DNA of 64,000 nt from Symsagittifera roscoffensis. Its lineage: Eukaryota > Xenacoelomorpha > Acoela > Convolutidae. How positions within the stretch are numbered: the stretch's first letter is position 1; each line of letters begins with the position of its first letter. Positions 47,123-56,957 of this stretch are shown piece after piece. The notes under the pieces are model-generated. The model ran no database searches. It saw nothing but the letters and a program-made list of their open reading frames with translations, and was not told where the DNA came from. The stretch covers positions 15,113,789 through 15,177,788 of the forward strand of contig NC_087062.1 of NCBI RefSeq assembly GCF_963678635.1, written 5' to 3'. A program made the translations under genes and the position numbers.

Positions 47123-47465
47123 CGGTGCCTCGGGCAGAAAGTAGGTGCAGGTGAAGAGGGTGACCGAAGAGTTGGGTGACTTGAGCAGGAGTTTGGTGCA
47201 GGTGAAGAGGAAGACCGAAGAAATGGGTGCCTTGAGCAGGAGTTTGGTGCATGTGAAGAGGGTGACTGAAGAATTGGGTGCCTTGAGCAGGAGTTTGGTG
47301 CAGGTGAAGAGGAAGACCGAAGAGTTGGGTGCTTGAGCAGGAGTTCGGTGCAGGTGAAGATGGTGATCGAAAAGTTGGGTGCCTTGAGCAGAAGTTTGGT
47401 GCAGGTGAAGAGGAAGACCGAAGAGTTGGGTGCCTTGAGCAGGAGGTTGGTGCAGATGAAGAAGG
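47123..47465. repeat. 51-bp minisatellite, about 6.7 copies
   Basis: The unit starts GTGCAGGTGAAGAGGAAGAC and continues through TTGGGTGCCTTGAGCAGGAG. The length is 51 bp, that is 17 codons, so several frames on both strands stay open. One copy lacks a base (near 47330), shifting the frame. Plus-strand reading gives a heptad-free, charged repeat (QVKRKTEELGALSRSLV); minus-strand reading gives Ser/Cys/Pro-rich text. No start, stop or splice context marks it as a gene. Confidence 0.85.
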
Positions 47466-47516
47466 AAAATTGCAACATAAACATAACAAAACAAGTTGAT
47501 ACACAGAATTACGCAA

Positions 47517-47768
47517 ACTGAACACCCCCCAAACAAAACGCGCCCCCCCCCCCAATCATTCACGCCCCCCCCCCCCCCCCAAAGCAAACACGCCCCACCC
47601 AAACCAAACACGCCCTCCAACCAAACACGCCCCCACCAAAACCAAACACGCCTCCCACCCAAACCAAACACACCCCACCCCCAAACCAAACACGCCCTCC
47701 CAAACCAAACACGCCCCCCCCCCAAAAAAAACCAAACACGCCCCACACAAACCAAACACGGCCCCAGT
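47517..47768. repeat. C-rich minisatellite based on CCAAACCAAACACGCCC
   Basis: About fourteen irregular copies of an AAACCAAACACGCCCC-like unit with poly-C runs of up to 14. The plus strand carries almost no G except in ACGCC. The translated frames are compositional artefacts. Poly-C runs make the exact length unreliable. Confidence 0.85.
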
Positions 47769-48760
47769 ATCAACTCGATAGTATATGTTTCATGATGGTG
47801 TTCAATCACGTTGAGTTGACTATGCTTTTGGGTCCTGAGCTCAAGTTTGTGTTTTTCTACTGTGAAAGGCAACAGTGCAGTCTAACAACTCAATTCTCTA
47901 CTGACGATAAGTATTCTTTTTTCAATATGTTGTGTAATATTTGCCACGAATACAACTTTTAAATATCAATTATGGCACCAGATTCATTAGCTAACATTGG
48001 TTGAAAATTCTTAACCTCTAGCATATATAAATTCAACATTTAAATATTTGCGACATATGGTTAAATAGTTTATCTTGTTTCATATTAGGTAATAGGAGAA
48101 TTCCAGTTTTGAACAAATTCTCATTTGAGTTTTGATTGTTTTAGTTGCTAAACTAATCGAGTTGAAGGGCATTGATTTGGCATGAGCAAACATTTCGAAC
48201 AGTTGATCTTATTGCATCTTTTTCTGACGTTGCTTTTAGTCTTTTCAAATATTCGTCAATATTTCAAGATGATAGAAGGTCAGTGTCCAACACAACTTCA
48301 CACTACCCTGCTGAAAGTGTCTGGCCCACCCAAGAGAAAATAGATACGCAATGATGATGATTCACAGAGAATATAGTCCACCAGAATATATATTTGTCAA
48401 GAAGTAATAATAGTCAGGCTGAAGTAGCCCTCAGACATCTTCCTTCCAAAAGTATATGTAGTGGTGTCACCGTCTTCTCGTAATTGTAGTAAAAAAATTA
48501 TTGTTCGGTTGATATTACTTTGATAGGTTGAATAAGTCCAGTTTTTTGCCTCGTTAGCCACACAGGTCATTCCAGAATTGATTATATAATACTTCATTAA
48601 TTTACAATTTAGCATACATTTTTGTTCGGGGTGAGTCTTTATAGTTTATGCGTCAATTTTACGTTTTTTCAGATTTTCTTTATAGTAACTAATTATATTA
48701 ATTATATTATTAGGTTCTGTGCGGCGTGTCGTGTTTTTTTTTGGATCAACATTGTAAGGA
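47769..48760. other. spacer without recognised features
   Basis: AT-rich sequence between the C-rich minisatellite and the broken gag. No gene, LTR or repeat end was recognised. A remnant LTR of the neighbouring element cannot be excluded. Confidence 0.5.
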
Positions 48761-48779
48761 ATTTGGCCTCATGTCTCTG

Positions 48780-49913
48780 GATATGTTCCATTGTTCCACA
48801 ACGGTGACATATTCTCATGCTCATCGGAACACGAGCTGAGTTTCCTGCAGCATTGGGAAATTGCGGCATCATCAAATTGGGGGGGGGGGGGGGTTCTGGT
48901 TCGAAGGTTGAGATTGTTGAGCCGCTGCATCATTTCCTGGATAAATCTGCATCCTTGGGTTAAGTTGGGCGGCATTCGGCATTTGATAATGATGCCAAAG
49001 GTTGGGAAAAAATCCCTGAGGCGGGTAACCCCAAAAATTCTGTGGTCGTGGTCCTCTTGGTCTCCAACCACCGTTGTGCTGATTTCTCGGAGGGTTGTTC
49101 TAGCTTTCATAAGAAATTCCAGATTGTTGCTGTGTCTGATTATTTCCTTTTTGATAGTCGAGAAACCGTTTCGAAATCTCGTTCATATGTTCTTGCATCT
49201 GTTCTTGTGTTCTGTTGATTCTGGATAGAGTACTTACAAGATTTCCCGTTACATCAGGCTGGACCTCATTGAGGCCATCTCGCGTGATATCATCAGCTGG
49301 ACACATGCTGTTAAATGTGAGCAGAAGATTTGCAAGTGTGCACAGATCGTTGACTGTGACATTTGCAGGTTGTTCCAAAAGTTTGATCCGAATCCAATTG
49401 GGCATCGCTCTTTTAAATACTCGTTTGACAAGATTGCTGCGTTCTTGTCCAGCGAGGCGCTGTCTCTCTGCATTAGCGGCGTTTTTTGCTGCTACTCGAT
49501 CCGCTTCGGTAGCTCCGGCTCTAGCTGGGGCGACCGGTAGGGGTATAGGGTCGGGAAGGGCACGTTTCGCAAGTGCCTGAAGCTTGACAAGGAAGGCATC
49601 AGGCTTCATTGTTTTTTGATCAAACTTCATAGTTTCTAATTCTATCATATGAAGTTCTGTATGATTTGGGTTACAAAAGCGAGTTCGAAGCGCAGTAAGT
49701 GCTAAATCAAAATCATTTTGAGTGGCTACAGGTAATGTCAAAATTACTGTAGTGCATCTTTTTGCAAATGCAATTGTAAGTAGCCGCTTCTTTGAGCATT
49801 TTCGACAATTGCTACTTCAACTGCTCTTCGAAGTTGAGACTCAAATTCAGTCCAACTTTCAGATGGTAAGTCACCAAATTCTGCAAGACTTACGTTTGAT
49901 TGAGGGTGAGCCA
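48780..49913 (-). pseudogene. broken gag of a second, related Ty3/gypsy element
   Basis: It starts with MAHPQSNVSL at 49913, like the MAHAQ start of the intact gag. It then reads SGYLQLHLQKDAL, shifts frame near 49742, and continues as a 213-codon frame (49100-49741) with FCNPNHTELHMIELE, FKRAMPNWIRIKLLEQP and VTGNLVSTLSRINRTQEQ. The C-terminal part (49100-48780) is in other frames with stops and has a poly-G run near 48880. It includes a zinc-knuckle-like CHRCGTMEHIQRH (about 48783-48823) in which the last Cys is a His. No pol or LTR is attached. It is a truncated copy from the same Gag lineage, clearly diverged from the intact element. Confidence 0.85.
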
Positions 49914-50016
49914 TGTTTATTTATTTATGGATTATTTTTGTTATTATGATTACTGATTCTTTTTAAATTTTTCGGGTTCCGAGTGTAGATACGATATCAA
50001 GTTTGACAGAGATTTC

Positions 50017-50216
50017 NNNNNNNNNNNNNNNNNNNNNNNNNNNNNNNNNNNNNNNNNNNNNNNNNNNNNNNNNNNNNNNNNNNNNNNNNNNNNNNNNNNN
50101 NNNNNNNNNNNNNNNNNNNNNNNNNNNNNNNNNNNNNNNNNNNNNNNNNNNNNNNNNNNNNNNNNNNNNNNNNNNNNNNNNNNNNNNNNNNNNNNNNNNN
50201 NNNNNNNNNNNNNNNN
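50017..50216. other. assembly gap, 200 N
   Basis: A run of exactly 200 N. The round length suggests a placeholder of unknown true size. Base composition differs on the two sides (T-rich to the left, C- and A-rich to the right), so order and distance across it are uncertain. Confidence 0.99.
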
Positions 50217-50935
50217 AACTGAGCTCCCCTCCCAACCGATACCAAGTCGAAGTTACCCACCTCCCCCAACCAAACCGACATCACGCTCTACACCACCGAC
50301 TCCCCTGTCTCAGTAACGGTACTGTGACGGAGGAGTCGGCTGGGTAGGGCCATACAGTGACGGGTTGGGAGTCGGTTTGGGAAAGGGCGGCCACAACACG
50401 CGCGACAGCAACTCCTCTGTCTCAGTAACGCTACGGTGACGGAGGCGTCGGTTGTGGGGCATAATGCTGTTACGAGATGGGAGTCGGTCGTGGATGGGGG
50501 TGACAACCAACGCACATCCCACCCACAGTAACGCCCCCCTAACCAACCATAATTAACTTAACGCCAGCCCCCCTCCCCCCCCCCCCTGCAAACGACCCCC
50601 AGTCACAGTTACGCACCTCCCCAAACCAAATCCACATCACGCACCCCTCCGTTTTCTGTCTTAGTAGCGCTACTGTGACGTGGAGTCGGCTGTGGGTGAG
50701 GTTTAACTTCGATTGAGGGTTGGGGGCGGCATAACTGTGACGGGGATCGAAGAAAGGAACAGAAATAAACCAAACCAACCTAACCAAAAGCGCGCATCCC
50801 TCCAACTCCTCCTTCACAGTATTGCCCCCTTCGCCCTCCAACCGACCCCCTGTCTTAGTAAAACCCCCCAACTAACAGCACACCACCCAACCGACTCCCC
50901 CGTCACAGTAACACCCCCAATCGAACTCTGTTACA
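50217..50935. repeat. C-rich hairpin repeat, at least four imperfect units
   Basis: Repeating blocks of CTGTCTCAGTAACG followed by TACTGTGACGGAGGAGTCGG (about 50300-50340, 50411-50450, 50655-50690). CAGTAAC or CAGTTACG blocks follow to 50915. CCGACTCC and GGAGTCGG flank an inner TCAGTA/TACTGTGA inverted repeat, so each unit can fold into a hairpin. Between units the plus strand is C-rich. No coding function is evident. Confidence 0.7.
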
Positions 50936-51055
50936 AAAAGTCTTTATATAACTTATATAACTGAGTTCCTAAAAAGTCTTTATATAACTTAGTTCAAAAG
51001 TAGGAAACAGATCTTTGAAAAACGTGAAATGTGTTTAACAAATACGTTTACCCAA

Positions 51056-51600
51056 TCAAAGATTGCCAAAATATTCAGCACACAGACTCAGGCAAAGCCT
51101 GGCTAAATGCTCAATGCTTCTCGGTAGCAGATAAGCGGGGTCAATAGGGTTAAAATCTCTCCACTGAACAGCTTTCGGAGATTTATAAATATTACCAAAT
51201 CGTGCGGCCAACGCGTGATTGAACTCGGTGACTTTTTGGGCGTTATAGTCCAAGCGAGGAAACATTCCTACAATCCGGACAACAATATTTTCATTCAGTG
51301 CATCAACAAACTGCTGATAATTGTGAAAGATTTGTTCACGATTAGATCCCTTTAGGTCATTGTTTCCGCACATTACAAAGACATGACTATAATTGTTCGC
51401 AACTGGTACCATGAATCTTAGATGCCAAGTCCCTCGGCCTCCAACACCATCGTATGTTGGACTAAACAAAAAATTTATTCCACGATTGCTTTATCAGTTT
51501 AAATCAAATGACAACTTACTTGAAAGGATTTAGTCTTGGATTTGTCTCCAGAACTTTTTGCATTCCGCAAATTACTGTCCCCAATAAACAAGATGTTCAT
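51056..51600 (-). CDS. SGNH-hydrolase-like (GDSL) protein, two exons
   Basis: Exon 1 (51520-51600) begins MNILFIGDSN, a classic block I with the GDS nucleophile serine at residue 9. A donor (GTAAGT) follows, then a 58-bp interval with an acceptor (TTTGTTTAG), and a second segment (51056-51461). That segment reads DGVGGRGTWHL, VFVMCGNNDLKG (block III, GxND type) and RSIEHLARL near the end, where the catalytic His would be expected. The usual Asp three residues before it is absent. The simple splice leaves the two segments out of phase, so either another border is used or the gene is frameshifted. Members of this fold are esterases or lipases, and SGNH domains also occur in some retroelement proteins. 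The stop is close to the C-rich repeat. Confidence 0.65.
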
Positions 51601-51935
51601 CTGCAAAAATAAACAAGATATGATGACTAAATTGTAACATACATGAACTTTAACATTCACCTTCGTAAGTAAAGACATTGACCTTTGATTAGTGGCGTGA
51701 TGATGATATTTATAAATAGCGCGATGTAAAGTAAAGTTCATGGTATGTTAGATGCTAATCTGGTCAATATTGATTGAGAACACAAAAATATATTCAGCCA
51801 CCAAAACCAGGCGAATCAACTTTGAATTAAAGTTTGCAATCTCCGTTTTCAATAACATCAGGGGACGTCGGACTGACTAACAACACGCATCCGAAAATAA
51901 ATTCAATTGTATAAGAGCTCAAATAAAGTGCAATA

Positions 51936-52776
51936 TCATTGATATGCGATTAAGTCAACTCTTAAGCCAACCGACAGCAGTGAAGCACAGCCAGCTACAT
52001 TGCCAAGAGTCACCACACAATGAATCCACCCATGTGGCAGATAAACCGAGTCGCCGACCTCTTGGGTGCAACATACTAAGTTCTGTCCATACTTGTTTAG
52101 ACACCCAATAAATGCCTCAGCAGTTGCATATTCGGCCTCCAGCTGCTGGGCAAACAAACCAGGCTTTACGAAGAACCAGATCTTCCTCCCACAGCCATAC
52201 AGAGTTATGAGACTGTCCAATGTCTCGCCAAAGTCACTATGCCAACGACTAAAATTCTCCCCTTCTGTCACCATCAAGTAGCCATATCCGTGAGCTGATA
52301 CTTGTGCCCCTTCGGGGGCCCAGAAGTTTACAAAGTCCTTCGTCACGTCAACATCTTTTGGAACAAGATCCATATGGGTCACGGCACCCATGGGACCAAG
52401 GCGAGTCTCATTTTCCTTAAAGCTACGCAGGACACGGTCTGCATACACTAACCCATTCAGAAGGCGCTGAAAAATGAGCTCATTTAAAATTATTTAAACC
52501 CAACATCGTCGATCCAGCAAGCCAAGCGAAACAACAATAACGCCCAAACTCTCTACTTACTCGATAGTTTTTGTTCCTATACTCGACTGCGATAAACTGG
52601 CGAAGCAGGGCGGGCCTTTCACGATCCAACCCCTCCAATGAATCGAGGCACATAACTTGGGGGACGTCTTTCACAAATTCGCCAACTGCATGGATATCAG
52701 GCTGACCAGTCACCCCCACAGAGCGCGTCCTCCGCTTAGACGAGCCACCATCGCCGATACTAGTACGTCGTTTCAT
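51936..52776 (-). CDS. JmjC-domain protein, two exons, 248 aa
   Basis: Exon 1 (52561-52776) and exon 2 (51936-52466) are joined in phase 0 by a 94-bp GT-AG intron. JmjC proteins are Fe(II)/2-oxoglutarate oxygenases acting on histone or other protein side chains. The iron ligands are visible as H148 and D150 (RWHSDFGETL) and H221 (PHGWIHCVV). The 2-oxoglutarate lysine is K167 in TLYGCGRKIWF. GDSVYLPHGW is the typical strand before the third ligand. The N terminus is basic (MKRRTS, SSKRRTRS), suggesting nuclear localisation. No PHD, chromo or other reader domain is present, so it is much smaller than most histone demethylases. It follows the SGNH gene's 5' end by about 340 bp, same strand. An acceptor-like site nine bases upstream of the ATG suggests an upstream noncoding exon. 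Confidence 0.8.
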
Positions 52777-53136
52777 CTCACATCTGAAAAATTAACAACG
52801 GCATTAAAATGCGAAAATTCAGTTCGAAAAAGCAGACCTGCTTCTAAATACTCCGTAGAAAAGTGTAAAGCTACAATTCTATTTAAACGCATATTATTCA
52901 CGGAAGCGATGAAAACAGTTAAGCGATCCATGACATACTTTACCCAAACTCCGAAAATCTAGAACAAAAAACCGATTGAGCACTCACCATTGATCTTATG
53001 AAAAACACTGCTAAAAGGTACGAGTTTGAATTAAAGTATACAACTAAAAAAACTAAAGTACCAAAGTAACACAACTAAAATTAATAATAAAGTCTAAGAA
53101 GTTCTAAAACAAGTAGTCATTAAACAAAGCACATGT

Positions 53137-53367
53137 TCACTGTCGTCTCACAATCATTGCAGCCACACACGACAGCCACAGTACACAAAAGAGTACATTC
53201 AGAACCACCAACATCACACGGCTGGAGTCTTCATTGGGGTCCTCTTCCGACAAGGACGGGCACAGTGGAGAACGCTCCGACCAGGTCCGACTTCCCGCAA
53301 ACTGTATATAGCTGCCATTCTGGCAGCAGAATAAAACAAACTTGCCCCAGGGCAGAGGAGAACACAT
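53137..53367 (-). CDS. small single-pass membrane protein, about 76 aa
   Basis: The frame starts MCSPLPWGKF shortly after an acceptor-like TATTTTCAG. It has two Cys-containing segments (FVLFCCQNGS, SPLCPSL) and an acidic stretch (SEEDPNEDSS). One transmembrane helix follows (VMLVVLNVLFCVLWLSCVAAMIV), ending in RRQ. That topology predicts a type I or III small membrane protein with a very short cytoplasmic end. It may be the last exon of a longer gene. No family is recognised. Composition is unlike the T-rich junk frames of the left half. Confidence 0.45.
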   Translation of the reverse strand: MCSPLPWGKFVLFCCQNGSYIQFAGSRTWSERSPLCPSLSEEDPNEDSSRVMLVVLNVLFCVLWLSCVAAMIVRRQ

Positions 53368-53510
53368 TATCAACTGAAAATATTATATACACTCGTACAT
53401 CCATTCAAAATTAACACAACGCGTCACTTTACCTGCGCTACTCACTCAAAGAAAAACAGAAATTAAAAAGCTAAAACACAGAAGATTGATGTTAATATCT
53501 TATTAACAAG

Positions 53511-53745
53511 TGGACACCATGTACAAAAATATTTGAAGCCCAATAGGCCCCAGTCACAAAAAATGAAAAATTGGACATAAATTAACCCCTAATTTGTAGT
53601 TATGTCCACCCGCGGGGAACAGGCCGCGGGCTTACCTGGGGTGCTCTGGCACTTGCTTATGGCCTTTGAAAAAAGTTAGTTGCTTCTGGCACTTGCTTAT
53701 GGCCTTTTATTTGTGAAAAAAAAGAGTTGCTACTGGCACACGAAC
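53511..53745. repeat. GC-rich hairpin followed by short tandem repeats
   Basis: CCCGCGG (53609-53615) and CCGCGGG (53624-53630) form a perfect 7-bp stem with an 8-base loop. Next come two direct copies of CTGGCACTTGCTTATGGCCT (about 53648 and 53678) and a third partial CTGGCAC, separated by A-rich spacers. The sequence is noncoding; its role is unknown. Confidence 0.6.
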
Positions 53746-53856
53746 TGTGCTTTTCCCGAACAATTGCCCCACATCTACGTTACAAAACAAAAGACGATTA
53801 TTCATGAAACGATTAATTAATATTTACACATTTATACATTTCGCCTCGAATGAACA

Positions 53857-54198
53857 TCATAAATCTCTTTCCTGTTCAAGGAAAGCACCCAATTGCAGCA
53901 TTAGCTCGGGAGCAGCCACAGGTCGAACAGCATCAACAAAGGCGGCATTTAGATCCGCAAAGAACGACACAACCGACAGCCCAGCGATCGCAAAAGGTGG
54001 CACATAATCCACCATATTGTCCTCAAGGGAAACAACAATAGCACGCAACTCGGCCTCGGAGTCCCCCAATACATCTGCGACCTCATTGTCGATTCCGTCT
54101 TCAATCCGAGGCAGCTTATTGTCCATATATCTGGCGATATCTACTACTCTCATATTCAATAACTGAGACACCAACATCATGAACTTATAAATTGTCAA
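53857..54198 (-). CDS. hypothetical acidic protein, 113 aa
   Basis: A single-exon frame starting MTIYKFMMLVSQLL (a second ATG pair follows at residues 7-8). It is rich in Asp/Glu (RIEDGIDNEVADVLGDSEAEL), has a hydrophobic centre (FAIAGLSVVSFFADLNAAFV) and ends FLEQERDL. A TATA-like TTTATAAG lies just upstream of the second ATG. It is in line with the other minus-strand genes of this block. No family is recognised; the balanced composition supports real coding. Confidence 0.45.
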   Translation of the reverse strand: MTIYKFMMLVSQLLNMRVVDIARYMDNKLPRIEDGIDNEVADVLGDSEAELRAIVVSLEDNMVDYVPPFAIAGLSVVSFFADLNAAFVDAVRPVAAPELMLQLGAFLEQERDL

Positions 54199-54670
54199 AC
54201 AAAATCTTCAAAACGAAGGTATAATGCGTCAACAAACAAATCCCCAATTCAACAAGCGTTGAACAAATGACCAATTTGGTCATTTCGCTTAGCAAGTGCC
54301 ATGATCAATCCCAACTTGGAACGCAGCGTAAACATCCTGTTTACTCGATTCAAAGTAAATGTCACAACGGTCCCTCCCACTTAATCACAAATCCAAACGT
54401 TCTTAACGATTCATAACTTACAATAACCACGAATGACCGTTTTTTCATGCATCACGAGTATTTCCAACAGCTGCTACAATCCATTCAGAATTCAGACTTA
54501 TTTCGATTCGATAGAACAACTCAATAGTACGATCTTTGCACTACAATCGAATGTGTGGTTCGGACTCGAAGAAACCAACTACTCAATTATCTACGAGTTC
54601 CCAGTGACTGATATCACACTCTAATTTGTCACCACCAACCAGAAACAATTACCCGAATTCCTGAAGGGAA

Positions 54671-56957
54671 ATGCTATTACTACTCCTCACCCTACAAATA
54701 GGCCGTACATCGGCATCTCACGACGATGTTCTGTCTTCTGGGATAATCTTCCTCAAAGAAAGTAAGATCGTCTTGGCAGAAAAGTTTGTAAATGTCCAGT
54801 TCCTTATTCCTTTCCCAAAGTACAATTTCACGCTGAAGACAGCAATGAGGAAGTACCTCGTCAAACTTTCGGAGAAATGGCGAACACCCTCTATAGAGTG
54901 CCCTCTAGATTTTTCCACGAATTTCAATTCAACGACAGACCCATTCAACCTTGACTGGCTCCTGGACATGATCGAGGATAAGGCTGCAGCAGCAAAGCAA
55001 GAAGCCCAAGCCATTAGAACTGACACTTCCCGCTTCCTCAACAAAAACCCACTAGACTCAACACGTACCCGCAGGGGAGCTCCACTAATTGCGGCCATGG
55101 CCGGAATTGGTCTGTTTGGCTCTGGTATAATGATGGGCAATTCAGGAGGATGTGGACTTATGGGAATTTTCGGATCATGCCAGGACCAGGCCCAAGAAAA
55201 TGCTAAGAACATTGAGACTTTGGGACAGTACTCAATGGCACTTACGGATTATGTATCAGAAATCGAAACATCGAGTAACGAGAAGTTCTTTGCGATATCA
55301 AACGAGTTGTCTGAAATTAGAGCAATTCAACAACAAACCATCAAAAACCAAAACAGGAACTGGAAAATACTCGAAGAACAATTTGACGCAATTCAAGGCA
55401 ATTTCCACATCTTGCGAGATTGCACACAAAACACTGTTCTCGAACCAACAGATCAACTTCAACTTCGACACAGCAGCATCACTACTAAACGTTATCTATG
55501 CAGATATAACCAGCTATAAAGCCGCACTTTATGCCTTTAAGACAAACGTCTTAAACTCCATACCGACTCTGCTGGACCAAAGACTACCGATGTCTCTTGT
55601 TCCGCGAGAATCCTTGTTGTCGGTCATAGACGCAGTATACAAAAGCCAAAAGGAGGAGAATCACCGATTGACACTTGCGATACCGCCAAGCGATATCCAC
55701 TCATACTATGACGCGAAACTGCTTCGCGATGTCACAACAATTGAGGAAGGACTTCTGCTCAACCTCGCAATACCGTACGCTTCGAGTCAAACAGCATTCC
55801 AGATCTACCGGGCCCATGTGATACCTATGCCACAAGGTGACCCAACTGAAGCCATCAAATGGGTTACTGAATGATCATATCTGGCAATCTCAGAGGACTC
55901 TATGGAAACGACAGTTCTGACAGAAGATCAGTACGCCAATTGTTTGGGAAGCTCAACATACCGGATCTGCCATCAAACAATGGAGACACATCTTGGCCAG
56001 TCGTCATGCCTAGCCACAATTTATTTTCATTCAATAATGACGGCATTGCAAGTGTGCGACACGGAAAAGATACTTCTCCCTACGCCGGAGAAAGCTACGA
56101 ATTTGGGCTACGGGATTTGGCTCATCACATCAGCCAGTGCGTTTTTTTCCCTACGAGAGTACAGCCTTGAAGAGCTTAACACCCCCAAACGGGAAGATCA
56201 TGCAGGCTGTAATATTTGTCTGATAACAATAGACTGTGGGACTCAGTTGATCAGCAAATATATAAAAATCAGGCCGGATCTCGCTAGCTGTGACAAACTT
56301 CCAGCAAAACGGATTACCGTGAACTTGCCGGACCCCTTGTCGCATCTTCTTTCAGAATTGCCAGACTTAACAGAACTCCCGTATTATGAATCAAAAACAG
56401 ATGCCGGGGCTAAATTGCTGCGGGAAGTAAAAGCGAAACTGATAGACAGCCCTCACCTGACAAAAACAGACCAGCTAAATGACATTGCAAAGCCGATCGC
56501 CCATCACATGAGATTACTGAAACCCACCCTAGTGGATAAAATGGAACAGTATGTGCCAATAAAAATCTCTCTGACGTTAACACTGACAGTCTTCATTGGA
56601 AACCTGCTTTTACACGCGTTAGCCATATACCTCTACCACCGGTTTGCCATCTTCAGATGATTGACTCCGAAGTTTCTGAAAGGGCAGGATGGAACCATCG
56701 CACTTCGACCGGTGCTCTCAGTAGCAGCATCTGACAGGAAGGCCTTCCAAAAGGAGGGGTCCAAGCTTCGTGAGAAATACATGGTACTAACACAAGCAGA
56801 ACTGAATGCCTTTCAAACGCCAACCAACCGATCAAGACTAACCTCAGCCTGCTCCTCAATGGGGAACATCAGCAGAACACAAGAATCACAGGTTGTCTTG
56901 AACGAAACGAGCTTTAACGAAAGAGGAAGAGAGGAGAGCTTAAGCCAAATTTGACCA
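54671..56957 (+). pseudogene. envelope-like class I fusion glycoprotein, broken
   Basis: An endogenous viral-type envelope gene. The first frame (54671 to about 55450) has a signal peptide (LLLLLTLQIG), Cys and N-glycosylation sites, a furin site (RTRR, residues 132-135), and a Gly/Ala-rich fusion-peptide-like segment immediately after it. Helical, heptad-like sequence follows. Near 55440-55455 the coding sense moves from frame 2 to frame 3. Frame 3 then runs on through two in-frame TGA codons (55872-55874 and 56658-56660). A transmembrane helix (TLTVFIGNLLLHALAIYLY) lies just before the second TGA. The order resembles baculovirus F-like or errantivirus envelopes. The open frame after the second TGA (to 56954) may be a former cytoplasmic tail. 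No gag or pol is attached. Confidence 0.75.

Noticed and set aside
47075-47872. Long minus-strand ORF of about 265 codons, and several overlapping ORFs over the same stretch
   Set aside because: The frames are translations of the 51-bp and C-rich minisatellites. Three frames are open at once and none has gene-like context.
48791-49580. Plus-strand ORFs of 121-145 codons
   Set aside because: They are antisense shadows of the broken gag, whose minus-strand translation matches the intact Gag.
50003-50347. ORFs crossing the N run
   Set aside because: They consist mostly of undefined residues from the assembly gap.
53133-53414. Plus-strand ORF of 93 codons
   Set aside because: The opposite strand has a better gene-like reading, with a transmembrane helix and an acceptor site.
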